15,667 nt of DNA from Bacteroidales bacterium (GCA_949419965.1 CASPAC010000028.1:1-15667), one strand, 5' to 3'; counted from the stretch's first letter, positions 7,195-13,606 are shown. Notes: generated by a model not told the origin, from the sequence alone. Made by a program: numbers and translations.

Positions 7195-7523
7195 AGAATT
7201 AAAAATGAAAAAAGAAGAATTCCGGCGGCTGCCCGAGCGTATGCTCCGCAAGCAACGGCACCGATTCCCGATAGTATATCCTTGCAAGAAACACCATCCG
7301 CATACGTCCTTGCAAGGGGCGCAGCGACGAAGCACTAAGCACAGCGAAGCGGAATTCTTTCAAGTTGCCCGGTTGGGGGCGGGCGCGCAAAGCGCTGGCC
7401 GGGCAATGAAAATATGCATAGTGTGCAGATTTTCAACAACTTGTTCGCCTGCGCGTCGCCGCGAGGCATTGCAGATGGCGTGGCGGTCCTAACGGGCGGA
7501 TTTTCGGGTTTTCGGTCCGGAAA
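7195..7523. repeat. gene-free region with nested inverted and direct repeats
   Basis: This stretch between divergent genes holds several repeats. One is a 10-base inverted repeat, AAGAATTCCG at 7215-7224 and CGGAATTCTT at 7350-7359. Another is two copies of TCCTTGCAAG at 7279-7288 and 7307-7316, each containing the palindrome CTTGCAAG. The third is a perfect 8-base hairpin, TTGCCCGG at 7365-7372 with CCGGGCAA at 7399-7406. The open frames here look like shadows. The 145-base unit between the inverted ends may be a dispersed intergenic element. Confidence 0.5.
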
Positions 7524-7554
7524 TTGGAGTTGCGGGATATTTTATGTAATTTTG
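7524..7554 (+). promoter_or_regulatory. Bacteroidota-type promoter of the metal-related unit
   Basis: A -33 TTG at 7524-7526, a 20-base spacer and TAATTTTG at 7547-7554 match the Bacteroidota promoter pattern. The start of transcription would lie near 7560, leaving about 40 bases of leader before the ATG at 7601. This supports that start over the in-frame ATG at 7565, which would be nearly leaderless. Confidence 0.7.
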
Positions 7555-7600
7555 CGGCCGGTCGGTGTCCGGTCGACAGACGGGACCGTCCGCAGGAAAA

Positions 7601-8017
7601 ATGAGTTGCCGACGATACATATCCTTTTTGCTGCTTGCCGTCTACCTGCTGGCGACGGGAGGTGCGGCGTTCCGGTCGCTCTCGTGCGGCTGCATGGACA
7701 AGGGACATCTCGCCGAACATGTGCACGCGCATTGCGGCCATGCGGCCGGCGCGTGCGATGAAGCGGAGACGCTGCGCGCGACGTGTGCCTGCGACCGCCA
7801 TTCCACCGACATCGAACTCTATACTACGGCGGCGGACGATGCACGGCCCTGCAAGTGCGCGGTGCTGGCGTTGCCCCATTGCATGGCCGCCGCGCAGGCG
7901 GCCAGACTTGCGGCCCCGAAATTCCGCAAGGTGCGGATGGTCGCTCCTCCTGTCCCGATTCCGCAGGCTCCGTGTCTTCTCGTTGCGGATTTGAGGGCAC
8001 CTCCGGTATCGGCTTAG
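7601..8017 (+). CDS. small exported Cys/His-rich protein upstream of a TonB receptor
   Basis: This is a 138-residue protein of unknown function. The ATG at 7601 is preferred: AGGA lies just before it, and it yields a signal peptide or membrane anchor (basic start MSCRR, then ISFLLLAVYLLATGGAAF). The mature part is rich in cysteine (29, 31, 45, 52, 62, 64, 84, 86, 94, 125) and histidine, with clusters CGC, HVHAHCGH, CACDRH and CKC, followed by a proline-containing tail APPVPIP. Such a composition suits metal binding or a disulfide-rich periplasmic fold. It recalls the small Cys-rich exported Bacteroidota proteins called HYC_CC_PP, though that assignment is tentative. It is the first gene of a unit with a TonB receptor 71 bases downstream and an HMA protein further on, so a role in metal sensing or uptake is a reasonable inference. 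Confidence 0.7.
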   Translation: MSCRRYISFLLLAVYLLATGGAAFRSLSCGCMDKGHLAEHVHAHCGHAAGACDEAETLRATCACDRHSTDIELYTTAADDARPCKCAVLALPHCMAAAQAARLAAPKFRKVRMVAPPVPIPQAPCLLVADLRAPPVSA

Positions 8018-8026
8018 AACTGCGAA

Positions 8027-8057
8027 GGACGGGCGCGCGGGAGGCGCAGTGCCGTCC
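8027..8057 (+). repeat. intercistronic hairpin before the TonB receptor gene
   Basis: GGACGG (8027-8032) pairs with CCGTCC (8052-8057) around a GC-rich 19-base loop, in the gap between the Cys-rich gene and the receptor gene. There is no T run, so it is not a standard terminator. It could tune message stability or processing between the two genes. Confidence 0.35.
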
Positions 8058-8088
8058 GAAGAGATGTTTTAACCGATAACGGAATACC

Positions 8089-10452
8089 ATGAAAATCAGA
8101 ACAATCGTTTTTACCGTTTCAGCCCTGGCTCTCGGTGCCGCCGTACAGGCGCAGGAGGTGCGGGGCGTGGTGCGCGACGCCGAAGGGCAGCCGCTCGTCG
8201 GTGCGTCGGTCTACTGGGCCGGCACGACCGTGGGCACCAGCACGGACGCTGAAGGCGTCTACCATATTCACCGGGTGAAGAACTACGACAACCTGGTGGC
8301 TTCCTATCTTGGATACATGAACGATACGCTGCGCGTGGCTTCGGGCGCCGAACGTGCGGAGTTCGCCCTGCGCAGCGAGGGCGTGGAACTCGACGACGTG
8401 GTGATCGAGGGCAACCTGAGCGGCAACTACGTCAAGCACGACGGCATCATGAAGGGCGAGATGATCTCTTTCGCCGGGCTGTGCAAGATGGCCTGCTGCA
8501 ACCTGGCCGAGTCGTTCGAGAATTCGGCGTCGGTGACGGTGGGCTACAGCGATGCCATTTCGGGCGCCCGGCAGATCAAGATGCTGGGTCTGGCCGGCAC
8601 CTACACGCAGATTCTCGACGAGAACCGCCCCATCATGCGCGGACTTTCGGCCCCCTACGGACTGAGCTACACGCCGGGCATGTGGCTCAACTCGATCCAG
8701 GTGTCGAAGGGCGTATCGTCGGTGACGGCGGGCCACGAAGCCATCACGGGGCAGATCAACCTGGAGCACCGCAAGCCGACGGACAACGAACGGCTGTTCG
8801 TCAATCTTTATCTGGACGACGAACTGCGTCCCGAGGCGAACATTTCGACGGCCTTTCCTGTGTCGCGCGACAAGAAACTGACCTCCGTGATCCTGCTGCA
8901 CGGTTCGATGGATACCGACGTGCGCAAGATGGACCACAACCACGACGGCTTCCGCGACCTGCCCAAGGCCGCCCAGATCAACGTGGCCAACAAGTGGCTC
9001 TATGCGGCCGACAACGGCACGCAGATACGCTGGGGCTGGAAATTCGTGCAGGAGAACCGCCTGGGCGGCATGATGGGCTATAAGAACAAGGCCGCCATGC
9101 GCGAGGCGATGTCCGAGCACTGGGATTGGCAGCAGACCGGCACGGCCATGCCGCTCTACGGTTCGCACATCCGCAACCGCGGGGCCAACGGCTACTTTAA
9201 GATCGGCACGCCCGTGGGCCCGGCGGTCTACGACGAGGAGGAGCAGGACGAGATGCGCTCGAACCTGGCGCTGGTGGTGGATTTCGACCACTTCGACGAA
9301 GACGCCTACTTCGGACTCAACGACTACGACGGCAACGAGAACACGCTGTCGGCCAACCTGATGTATGCGCACTACTTCACCTACCGCTCGTCGCTCAACG
9401 TGGGTGTGCAGGGCCACTTCTCGCGTATTCGGGAACACCTGCTGAACCGGACGCCGTGGCTTGCGCAGACGCCCGAGGTCTATTATGATCTCGACCGCAA
9501 CGAAAACGAGGCGGGCGCCTATGCGGAGTACACCTATACTCTCGGAGACAAATTCTCGCTGGTGGCCGGCGTGCGCGGCGACTACAACAGCTACTACGAC
9601 AAGTTCTATTTCACGCCGCGCGGCCATGTGAAGTGGAACATTACCCGCACCACGGTGCTGCGCGCTTCGGCAGGTCTGGGCTATCGCTCGACCAACGTCA
9701 TCACGGACAATATCGGCATCCTGGCGACGGGGCGCCGCATCGTGCTGCCGGACTATCGGGAGAAAGTATGCTCGGGCCGCGCGTTCGACCGCATGGAGAA
9801 GGCGCTGACCGTGGGCGGCAGTCTGACGCAGAGTTTCTCGGTGCTGGGCACGGACAACATGACGCTGAGCTTCGACTACTTCCGCACGCAGTTCTACAAT
9901 TCGGTGGTGGCCGATCAGGAGTACGACGCGGAGACGATCCGCATCTACGACACCCACGGCCGCTCCTACACCGATACCTACCAGGTCGATTTTTCGTGGA
10001 CTCCGGTCGAGCGGCTCGACATCTTCGCGACGTTCCGCTACACCGACAGCGAGATGACGATCAACCGTCCGGACGGCACGACGGCGCGCGTGGAACGTCC
10101 TCTGGTGAGTCAGTACAAGACGCTTCTCAACATCCAGTATGCCACCAAGTTCCGCCGATGGGTGTTCGATGCGACGGCCCAGCTCAACGGTCCGTCGCGC
10201 ATCCCGACGCAGAACGGCATCCTGGCCGACGACAGCCACTCGCCGAGCTATCCGATGTTCTTCGCGCAGGTGAGCCGCAAGCTGGGCAAGTTCGACATCT
10301 ATGTGGGCTGCGAGAACATCGCCGACTACCGGCAGAAAGACCCGATCCTGCATGCGTCGGATCCCTACTCCTACGAGTTCAACTCCATGAACGTGTGGGG
10401 GCCGCTGATGGGCCGCAAGTTCTACATCGGCATGCGGTGGAACCTTTATTAA
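8089..10452 (+). CDS. TonB-dependent outer membrane receptor, probably metal-related
   Basis: This is a 787-residue TonB-dependent receptor that would import a ligand across the outer membrane using energy passed from TonB. The order is: signal peptide (about 1-21, ending AVQAQ), carboxypeptidase-like regulatory domain (about 23-98, EVRGVVRDAEGQPLVGASV), the linker LDDVVIEG, the plug domain (about 112-230, including QIKMLGLAGTYTQILDENRP and QVSKGVSSVTAG), then a beta-barrel ending in the aromatic strand FYIGMRWNLY. The plug holds an unusual CKMACC cluster (C132, C136, C137). No SusD partner follows, so it is not a typical polysaccharide-utilisation SusC. The flanking Cys/His-rich and HMA proteins point to a metal or metallophore ligand; copper is possible but unproven. 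The gene is full length with no frame breaks. Confidence 0.93.
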   Translation: MKIRTIVFTVSALALGAAVQAQEVRGVVRDAEGQPLVGASVYWAGTTVGTSTDAEGVYHIHRVKNYDNLVASYLGYMNDTLRVASGAERAEFALRSEGVELDDVVIEGNLSGNYVKHDGIMKGEMISFAGLCKMACCNLAESFENSASVTVGYSDAISGARQIKMLGLAGTYTQILDENRPIMRGLSAPYGLSYTPGMWLNSIQVSKGVSSVTAGHEAITGQINLEHRKPTDNERLFVNLYLDDELRPEANISTAFPVSRDKKLTSVILLHGSMDTDVRKMDHNHDGFRDLPKAAQINVANKWLYAADNGTQIRWGWKFVQENRLGGMMGYKNKAAMREAMSEHWDWQQTGTAMPLYGSHIRNRGANGYFKIGTPVGPAVYDEEEQDEMRSNLALVVDFDHFDEDAYFGLNDYDGNENTLSANLMYAHYFTYRSSLNVGVQGHFSRIREHLLNRTPWLAQTPEVYYDLDRNENEAGAYAEYTYTLGDKFSLVAGVRGDYNSYYDKFYFTPRGHVKWNITRTTVLRASAGLGYRSTNVITDNIGILATGRRIVLPDYREKVCSGRAFDRMEKALTVGGSLTQSFSVLGTDNMTLSFDYFRTQFYNSVVADQEYDAETIRIYDTHGRSYTDTYQVDFSWTPVERLDIFATFRYTDSEMTINRPDGTTARVERPLVSQYKTLLNIQYATKFRRWVFDATAQLNGPSRIPTQNGILADDSHSPSYPMFFAQVSRKLGKFDIYVGCENIADYRQKDPILHASDPYSYEFNSMNVWGPLMGRKFYIGMRWNLY

Positions 10453-10511
10453 GGTGAAAAGTGAGGGGTGAAAAGTGAAAGGTGAGGGGTGAAAAGCGGA
10501 GGGTGAAAAGG
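10453..10511. repeat. tandem heptanucleotide repeat (GGTGAAA type)
   Basis: Starting at the stop codon of the receptor gene, about 8.5 units of a 7-base repeat run head to tail: GGTGAAA, AGTGAGG, GGTGAAA, AGTGAAA, GGTGAGG, GGTGAAA, AGCGGAG, GGTGAAA, AGG. The minus strand gives the nonsense peptide wording SPLTFHF. A one-unit relative (GAGGTGAAAGGT) lies after guaA near 537-548. No gene or terminator lies in this patch. Confidence 0.8.
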
Positions 10512-10644
10512 TCATCCCGAACCCTCTTTCTTGCCATTCGGAACGAAGCGAAGAATCTGCCGTTCGGAACTCTGTTCAGCCGGTTTGAGGCGCAGAGCGG
10601 CGGAGAATCCGGAAAACAATAACTGACAATTATTTTAAATAACC
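10512..10644. other. intergenic region with a REP-like fragment before the HMA gene
   Basis: This gap holds a fragment resembling one end of the element at 2965-3095: CCATTCGGAACGAAGCGAAG at 10534-10553, followed by AATCT. A preceding GTCATCCCGA at 10511-10520 may be another partial copy. The rest, up to an AT-rich patch before the ATG, shows no clear promoter, so the HMA gene may be transcribed from upstream. Confidence 0.45.
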
Positions 10645-10956
10645 ATGAAAAAACTTGCAATGCTTTGCCTGGCCCTCTTGATGGGTGCGGGCGTGACGAT
10701 GGCTGCCAAACCTGCGGCCGAAAAGAAGACGGTGACCACGGTGTTCGTGACGGACATCGACTGCGACCACTGCGTGAAGAAGATCATGAACAACGTGCCC
10801 TCGCTCGGCAAGGGAATCAAGGACGTGGAGGTCGACCTGCCGACCAAGGAGGTGACGGTGACCTACGACGCGTCGAAAAACAACGACGAGAACATCATCA
10901 AGGGTTTCGCTTCCATCAAGGTGAAGGCCGAGCCCAAAAAGGCCGCGACGAAGTAG
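10645..10956 (+). CDS. exported heavy-metal-associated (HMA) domain protein
   Basis: This 103-residue protein has a signal peptide (MKKLAMLCLALLMGAGVTMA, 1-20) and one HMA-type ferredoxin-like domain (about 29-95). The metal-binding CxxC is in DIDCDHCVKKI, with C40 and C43, at the end of the first strand as in copper chaperones and in MerP. The following wording, KDVEVDLPTKEVTVTYDASKNNDENIIKGF, matches the usual strand-helix order. The lysine-rich tail is short. Export suggests a periplasmic metal carrier rather than a cytosolic chaperone. It is the last gene of the unit with the TonB receptor and ends 21 bases before a strong terminator. Which metal it binds (copper, mercury or another soft metal) cannot be told from sequence. 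Confidence 0.92.
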   Translation: MKKLAMLCLALLMGAGVTMAAKPAAEKKTVTTVFVTDIDCDHCVKKIMNNVPSLGKGIKDVEVDLPTKEVTVTYDASKNNDENIIKGFASIKVKAEPKKAATK

Positions 10957-10977
10957 CTGCGTCGGCCGCGAAAAGCG

Positions 10978-11010
10978 AACAGGGACCTCACATCGAGGTC
11001 CCTGTTTTTT
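10978..11010 (+). terminator. strong intrinsic terminator of the metal-related unit
   Basis: AACAGGGACCTC (10978-10989) pairs with GAGGTCCCTGTT (10995-11006) around ACATC, 12 base pairs in all. The run of six T (11005-11010) overlaps the end of the stem. It lies just after the HMA gene and is one of the clearest terminators in the window. Confidence 0.92.
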
Positions 11011-11162
11011 GTGCAATAGGTTGTTCGGGATGTTGCGCACCCGACATGGCGGCTGTGCAGGCCGGACCCAAAACGGAAATGGCGGCCGTACAGGTCTGAG
11101 CTCGGGCCGTAATCGGCATCCGGACGGGCCGAGGTTGGCCCAGTAGGCACCGGACGCGGGGC

Positions 11163-11924
11163 CTACTCCATGGGCTGGATGCGTATCTCGGTGGAGTTGA
11201 GGGCCCGGATTTCGCGGACGAGCCGTTCGATGTCGGTCTGCTCGTCGACCTGCCCGTAGTGGTAGGGGTAGAAGATGCGGGGTTTCATGGTCCGGACCGC
11301 CTCGACGGCCTGGTCGACGGTCATCGTATAGGGCTGGTTGACGGGCAGGAACGCGATGTCGATGTCGCGCAGGGCCTTCATTTCGGGAGTCGGCTCCGTG
11401 TCGCCGGCGATGTAGATGCGCAGGCCGCCGACGGTCAGCAGATAACCGCAGTCCTCGCGCATCTTGGGGTGGAACTTGAGGTGTCCGTCGGTGGTGTTGT
11501 AGGCGGCTACGGCTTCGATCTTGACGTAGTCGCGCGGCGTGGCGATGCTTCCGGGGCGCATGACGTGGCACTCCATGTCGAAACCCTCGGCCACGGTGCG
11601 GTCGCAGAGGATGTCGGTCTTCGAGGTCGCGAGACGTTCGATCGCCGCCCGGTCGAAGTGGTCGTCGTGCGAGTGGGTCACGAGGATCAGATCGGCCTTG
11701 GGCTGGGCAGAATAGTCGGCCAGCGAACCGACGGGGTCGATGTAGATGCGCCGGCCCGGGCCCGCATCGACGGCCAGCGACGCGTGCTTGAAAAAGGTGA
11801 TGGTCACCTCGCTGCCGCCGCGCGCGGTGAACGTATCGGCGGGGTAGGCGGGCGTCTTCGAGCGGCCGCAGCCGAGAAACGAGAACAGGGACATAACGAT
11901 AGGTAAGACTTTGTATGGCATCAT
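11163..11924 (-). CDS. metallo-beta-lactamase-fold hydrolase, putative lipoprotein
   Basis: This 253-residue protein belongs to the metallo-beta-lactamase fold, UlaG-like/metal-dependent hydrolase branch. The metal site is seen in THSHDDHFD (H84, H86, D88, H89), AGDTE (D175) and YPYHYG (H222). The start at 11924 (MMPYK) is preferred to the upstream in-frame ATG at 12017. The upstream region contains a good promoter whose message would begin near 11962, and the chosen start gives a lipoprotein-like signal ending SFLGC with C19. That would place it on the periplasmic face of a membrane, unusual for the cytosolic UlaG proteins. The lipobox has F at -3, so lipidation is not certain. Its substrate is unknown. 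It converges on the metal-related unit but shows no clear functional link to it. Confidence 0.88.
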   Translation of the reverse strand: MMPYKVLPIVMSLFSFLGCGRSKTPAYPADTFTARGGSEVTITFFKHASLAVDAGPGRRIYIDPVGSLADYSAQPKADLILVTHSHDDHFDRAAIERLATSKTDILCDRTVAEGFDMECHVMRPGSIATPRDYVKIEAVAAYNTTDGHLKFHPKMREDCGYLLTVGGLRIYIAGDTEPTPEMKALRDIDIAFLPVNQPYTMTVDQAVEAVRTMKPRIFYPYHYGQVDEQTDIERLVREIRALNSTEIRIQPME

Positions 11925-11967
11925 TCGGGGCTGAATCGTGAAGCGAAAGAACCGGATATGCCGGGTG

Positions 11968-12000
11968 CAAAAATACAAAATTTTGTAAGCCGGGCGCAAG
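11968..12000 (-). promoter_or_regulatory. promoter with a 14-base palindrome for the MBL-fold gene
   Basis: Read leftward there is a -33 CTTG (12000-11997), 21 bases, then TATTTTTG (11975-11968). The spacer and the first bases of the -7 box hold a perfect 14-base palindrome, TACAAAATTTTGTA (11974-11987). A dimeric repressor or activator could bind there. The leader to the ATG at 11924 would be about 38 bases. Confidence 0.65.
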
Positions 12001-12032
12001 CTCGAATCTTCGGGCATTGCCGGGGCGGATGT

Positions 12033-12116
12033 TTATTTAAGATGAAGCCAAAAATACGAAAAGTCGGGTGCGGAAGCAAGCGCCAGCTTGATTATGCCGC
12101 GACGGAGTAGCTTCAT
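12033..12116 (-). CDS. candidate 27-codon leaderless small ORF
   Basis: Read leftward, ATG at 12116 opens 27 codons ending in TAA. The peptide starts MKLLRRGIIKLALASA, a basic then hydrophobic stretch. The ATG lies only about eight bases after a good promoter (TTG, 18 bases, TATCTTTG), so the message would be nearly leaderless. The first bases, GATGAAGC, pair perfectly with GCTTCATC near the stop, so the start codon could be hidden by long-range folding. It may equally be a chance frame in a repeated element. No family is recognised. Confidence 0.3.
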   Translation of the reverse strand: MKLLRRGIIKLALASAPDFSYFWLHLK

Positions 12117-12136
12117 CCGAAGTCAAAGATACGAAA
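12041..12136. repeat. inverted repeat plus 13-base direct repeat between MBL gene and rpmI
   Basis: GATGAAGC (12041-12048) and GCTTCATC (12110-12117) form an 8-base inverted repeat. CAAAAATACGAAA (12049-12061) and CAAAGATACGAAA (12124-12136) form a direct repeat with one mismatch, 75 bases apart. Each direct-repeat copy is, on the minus strand, a TATnTTTG promoter box. Confidence 0.65.
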
Positions 12137-12152
12137 TATTTTTGTGCCGCAA
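12124..12152 (-). promoter_or_regulatory. distal minus-strand promoter
   Basis: Read leftward: TTG (12152-12150), an 18-base spacer, TATCTTTG (12131-12124). A second promoter-like site, TTG with 20 bases and TATTTTTG (12056-12049), lies between this and the proximal one at 11968-12000. All three point toward the MBL-fold gene. Confidence 0.55.
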
Positions 12153-12176
12153 GCGCAAAAAAAGAAGTTTTTTCGG

Positions 12177-12206
12177 TTGCGGAATGTGAAATTTTTCGTA
12201 CTTTTG
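12177..12206 (+). promoter_or_regulatory. promoter of rpmI-rplT
   Basis: TTG at 12177-12179, a 19-base spacer, and TACTTTTG at 12199-12206 match the Bacteroidota pattern closely. Transcription would start near 12212, leaving an AT-rich leader of about 29 bases without a Shine-Dalgarno. Confidence 0.8.
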
Positions 12207-12240
12207 CGAGCTATGTTTAACTAATTAACTGTTTACGACA

Positions 12241-12435
12241 ATGCCGAAAATGAAAACCAATGCCGCGGCGAAGAAGCGTTTTACCTTCACCGGCACAGGA
12301 AAGATCAAGCGTAAACACGCTTATCACAGTCACACCCTGACCAAAAAGACGACGAAACAGAAGCGCAACCTCTGCTATTCGGGTACCGTTTCTGCGGCCG
12401 ACGAGGCCAAAATCAAGAACCTGCTCGTCAAATAA
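12241..12435 (+). CDS. rpmI: 50S ribosomal protein L35
   Basis: This 64-residue, very basic protein is bL35 of the large ribosomal subunit. The start [31 protein letters not shown] is characteristic, and the length is normal for the family. It is the first gene of a two-gene unit with rplT, read from its own promoter at 12177-12206. In many bacteria infC (initiation factor IF3) lies directly before rpmI. Here the upstream neighbour is instead a divergent hydrolase gene, so infC is elsewhere. No frame problem is seen. Confidence 0.98.
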   Translation: MPKMKTNAAAKKRFTFTGTGKIKRKHAYHSHTLTKKTTKQKRNLCYSGTVSAADEAKIKNLLVK

Positions 12436-12477
12436 TACGGGCGGAATTTATCAACCGGAGCGAATCAGCCCCGAAGA

Positions 12478-12494
12478 ACGCGGGAGAACCGCGT
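12478..12494 (+). promoter_or_regulatory. hairpin between rpmI and rplT
   Basis: ACGCGG (12478-12483) pairs with CCGCGT (12489-12494) around GAGAA, and a small GCTGACAGC fold follows. There is no T run. L20 represses its own operon in other bacteria by binding a leader RNA, so this could be an autoregulatory or processing site. That role is inference only. Confidence 0.35.
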
Positions 12495-12526
12495 CGCTGA
12501 CAGCTCTTAAAAAAACATTTCAGACT

Positions 12527-12871
12527 ATGCCACGTTCAGTCAATGCCGTTGCGTCCCGCGCACGCAGAAAGAAAGTTCTGAAACTTGCCAAGGGTAACTT
12601 TGGTTCAAGGGGAAACGTTTGGACCGTAGCGAAAAACACGGTCGAAAAGGGTTTGCAGTATGCCTATGCACACCGCCAGCTCAAGAAGCGGACGTTCCGT
12701 TCGCTGTGGATCACGCGTATCAACGCCGCCGTCCGCGCGCAGGGAATGACCTATTCGCAGTTTATCGGCAAGCTCAACACCAAGGGTATCGCCTTGAACC
12801 GCAAGGTTCTGGCCGACCTGGCGATGAACGAGCCGAAGGCATTCGAAGCAATAGTTAAAGCAGTTAAATAA
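12527..12871 (+). CDS. rplT: 50S ribosomal protein L20
   Basis: This 114-residue protein is bL20, an early-assembling 23S rRNA-binding protein. Typical segments are [20 protein letters not shown] at the start, [22 protein letters not shown] in the middle (residues about 42-63), [16 protein letters not shown] (65-80) and [20 protein letters not shown] near the end. Length is normal. It follows rpmI by 91 bases and is closed by a strong terminator. L20 is an autoregulator in Escherichia coli and Bacillus, so the unusually long gap before it is a possible control region. Confidence 0.98.
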   Translation: MPRSVNAVASRARRKKVLKLAKGNFGSRGNVWTVAKNTVEKGLQYAYAHRQLKKRTFRSLWITRINAAVRAQGMTYSQFIGKLNTKGIALNRKVLADLAMNEPKAFEAIVKAVK

Positions 12872-12890
12872 GCGGGCGACCGCTTGGCCG

Positions 12891-12924
12891 GCCGGGGCGA
12901 CGAAAGTCGCCCCGGCTGTTTTTT
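12891..12924 (+). terminator. strong intrinsic terminator after rplT
   Basis: GCCGGGGCGAC (12891-12901) and GTCGCCCCGGC (12906-12916) form an 11-base-pair stem with a GAAA tetraloop. TG and six T (12919-12924) follow. This is a textbook intrinsic terminator. Confidence 0.95.
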
Positions 12925-13177
12925 GTCCGTGGCTCTGCAATGCCCACCCCCGCGGAGAACCGACGGGGCGGGACAAGGGTGTTGGGGGGCCGGACGGTAG
13001 CTGTTCGCTGGAGCAGGGCGAGTATATAAGGGGTGTCCTGCGTTGCCGATTGCATATGCCGGAGAGCATCGGCTGGCCTGACGGTAAAAAACGGCGGGTG
13101 AGGCGGGGCGCAACATCGGATCGGCCGAGGTGGCTCGGCTTTTTGCCGTTCGGTGTGTTTTTTGACGAACTAATTTT
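12925..13177. other. gene-free region with a second terminator-like hairpin
   Basis: No gene or promoter was recognised in this stretch. A short hairpin, GCCGAG (13124-13129) with CTCGGC (13134-13139) and loop GTGG, is followed by TTTTT (13140-13144) and could end rightward transcription. It may be a backup for the rplT terminator or end an unrecognised small RNA. The open frames here lack protein character. Confidence 0.4.
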
Positions 13178-13286
13178 TATTTTTGGTTTCGTCGAAGATA
13201 CTCTGTCTCGGTATAATCGAGTCGGCGTTTGTTTTTGCGCTCGATTTTTCTTATCTTTAGCTTGTACCGAAGATACTGCTCCTCGG
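13178..13286 (+). promoter_or_regulatory. tandem duplicated promoter region upstream of the MgtC-family gene
   Basis: The better promoter is TTTG at 13228-13231, a 20-base spacer, and TATCTTTA at 13252-13259. A second -7 box, TATTTTTG, lies at 13178-13185 without a well-spaced -33. Each box is followed after 7-8 bases by CGAAGATACTnnnnnTCGG (13193-13211 and 13268-13286), so the box and the start of the transcript appear duplicated with a period of about 75 bases. Confidence 0.6.
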
Positions 13287-13606
13287 CAAGATCCGGATTA
13301 ACGGCTGGATGGTCCGTTTTCCGCAGAAGCATCCTTGTCAGCGAGTTTTTCGGTTGTTTCGCAATGGATTTCGGGGTCGAGCTGCGAGGTATGTCGCCGG
13401 TTTATGCCGGAACGGGTTGCAGCCGGCATGGCTTTTAGACCCTATCCGGCAGTAAGAAATGGTGCAAGGTGGTTTTGCAGGTAGGCACTTGGGTTGTTCC
13501 GACTTTGCCGGGGCGGGAAAAACCTGCTCGAAAGTGAACCTCGATAAGTTTTACGCTGAGCCGGAGTGAGCAAGGCGGGAATATCAATAAGTAAAGACGT
13601 ACGATT
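13287..13606 (+). other. long leader region before the MgtC-family gene
   Basis: If transcription starts near 13265, about 340 bases of leader precede the ATG. It holds a hairpin, ATGCCGG (13404-13410) with CCGGCAT (13423-13429), followed by GGCTTTT, which resembles a weak terminator or attenuator. I recognise no known riboswitch. No separate gene is supported. Confidence 0.4.

Noticed and set aside
5092..7338. Long open frame of 748 codons on the plus strand opposite recQ
   Set aside because: It mirrors recQ and the exonuclease, with low-complexity Val/Ala/Gly/Asp content and no motifs, while the minus strand encodes clear RecQ motifs.
8119..10515. Long open frame of 798 codons on the minus strand opposite the TonB receptor gene
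   Set aside because: It is a GC-rich shadow of a well-supported gene. The product is His/Val/Arg-rich and has no recognisable domain.
11925..12017. N-terminal extension of the MBL-fold protein to 12017
   Set aside because: A promoter lies inside the extension and the downstream start gives a lipoprotein signal.
12750..13116. Minus-strand frames after rplT
   Set aside because: They cross the strong rplT terminator and overlap rplT. Proline and arginine richness is expected from GC-rich shadow frames.
13050..13301. 83-codon frame between rplT and the MgtC-family gene
   Set aside because: It runs through a terminator-like hairpin and two promoter boxes, and its product resembles no protein family.
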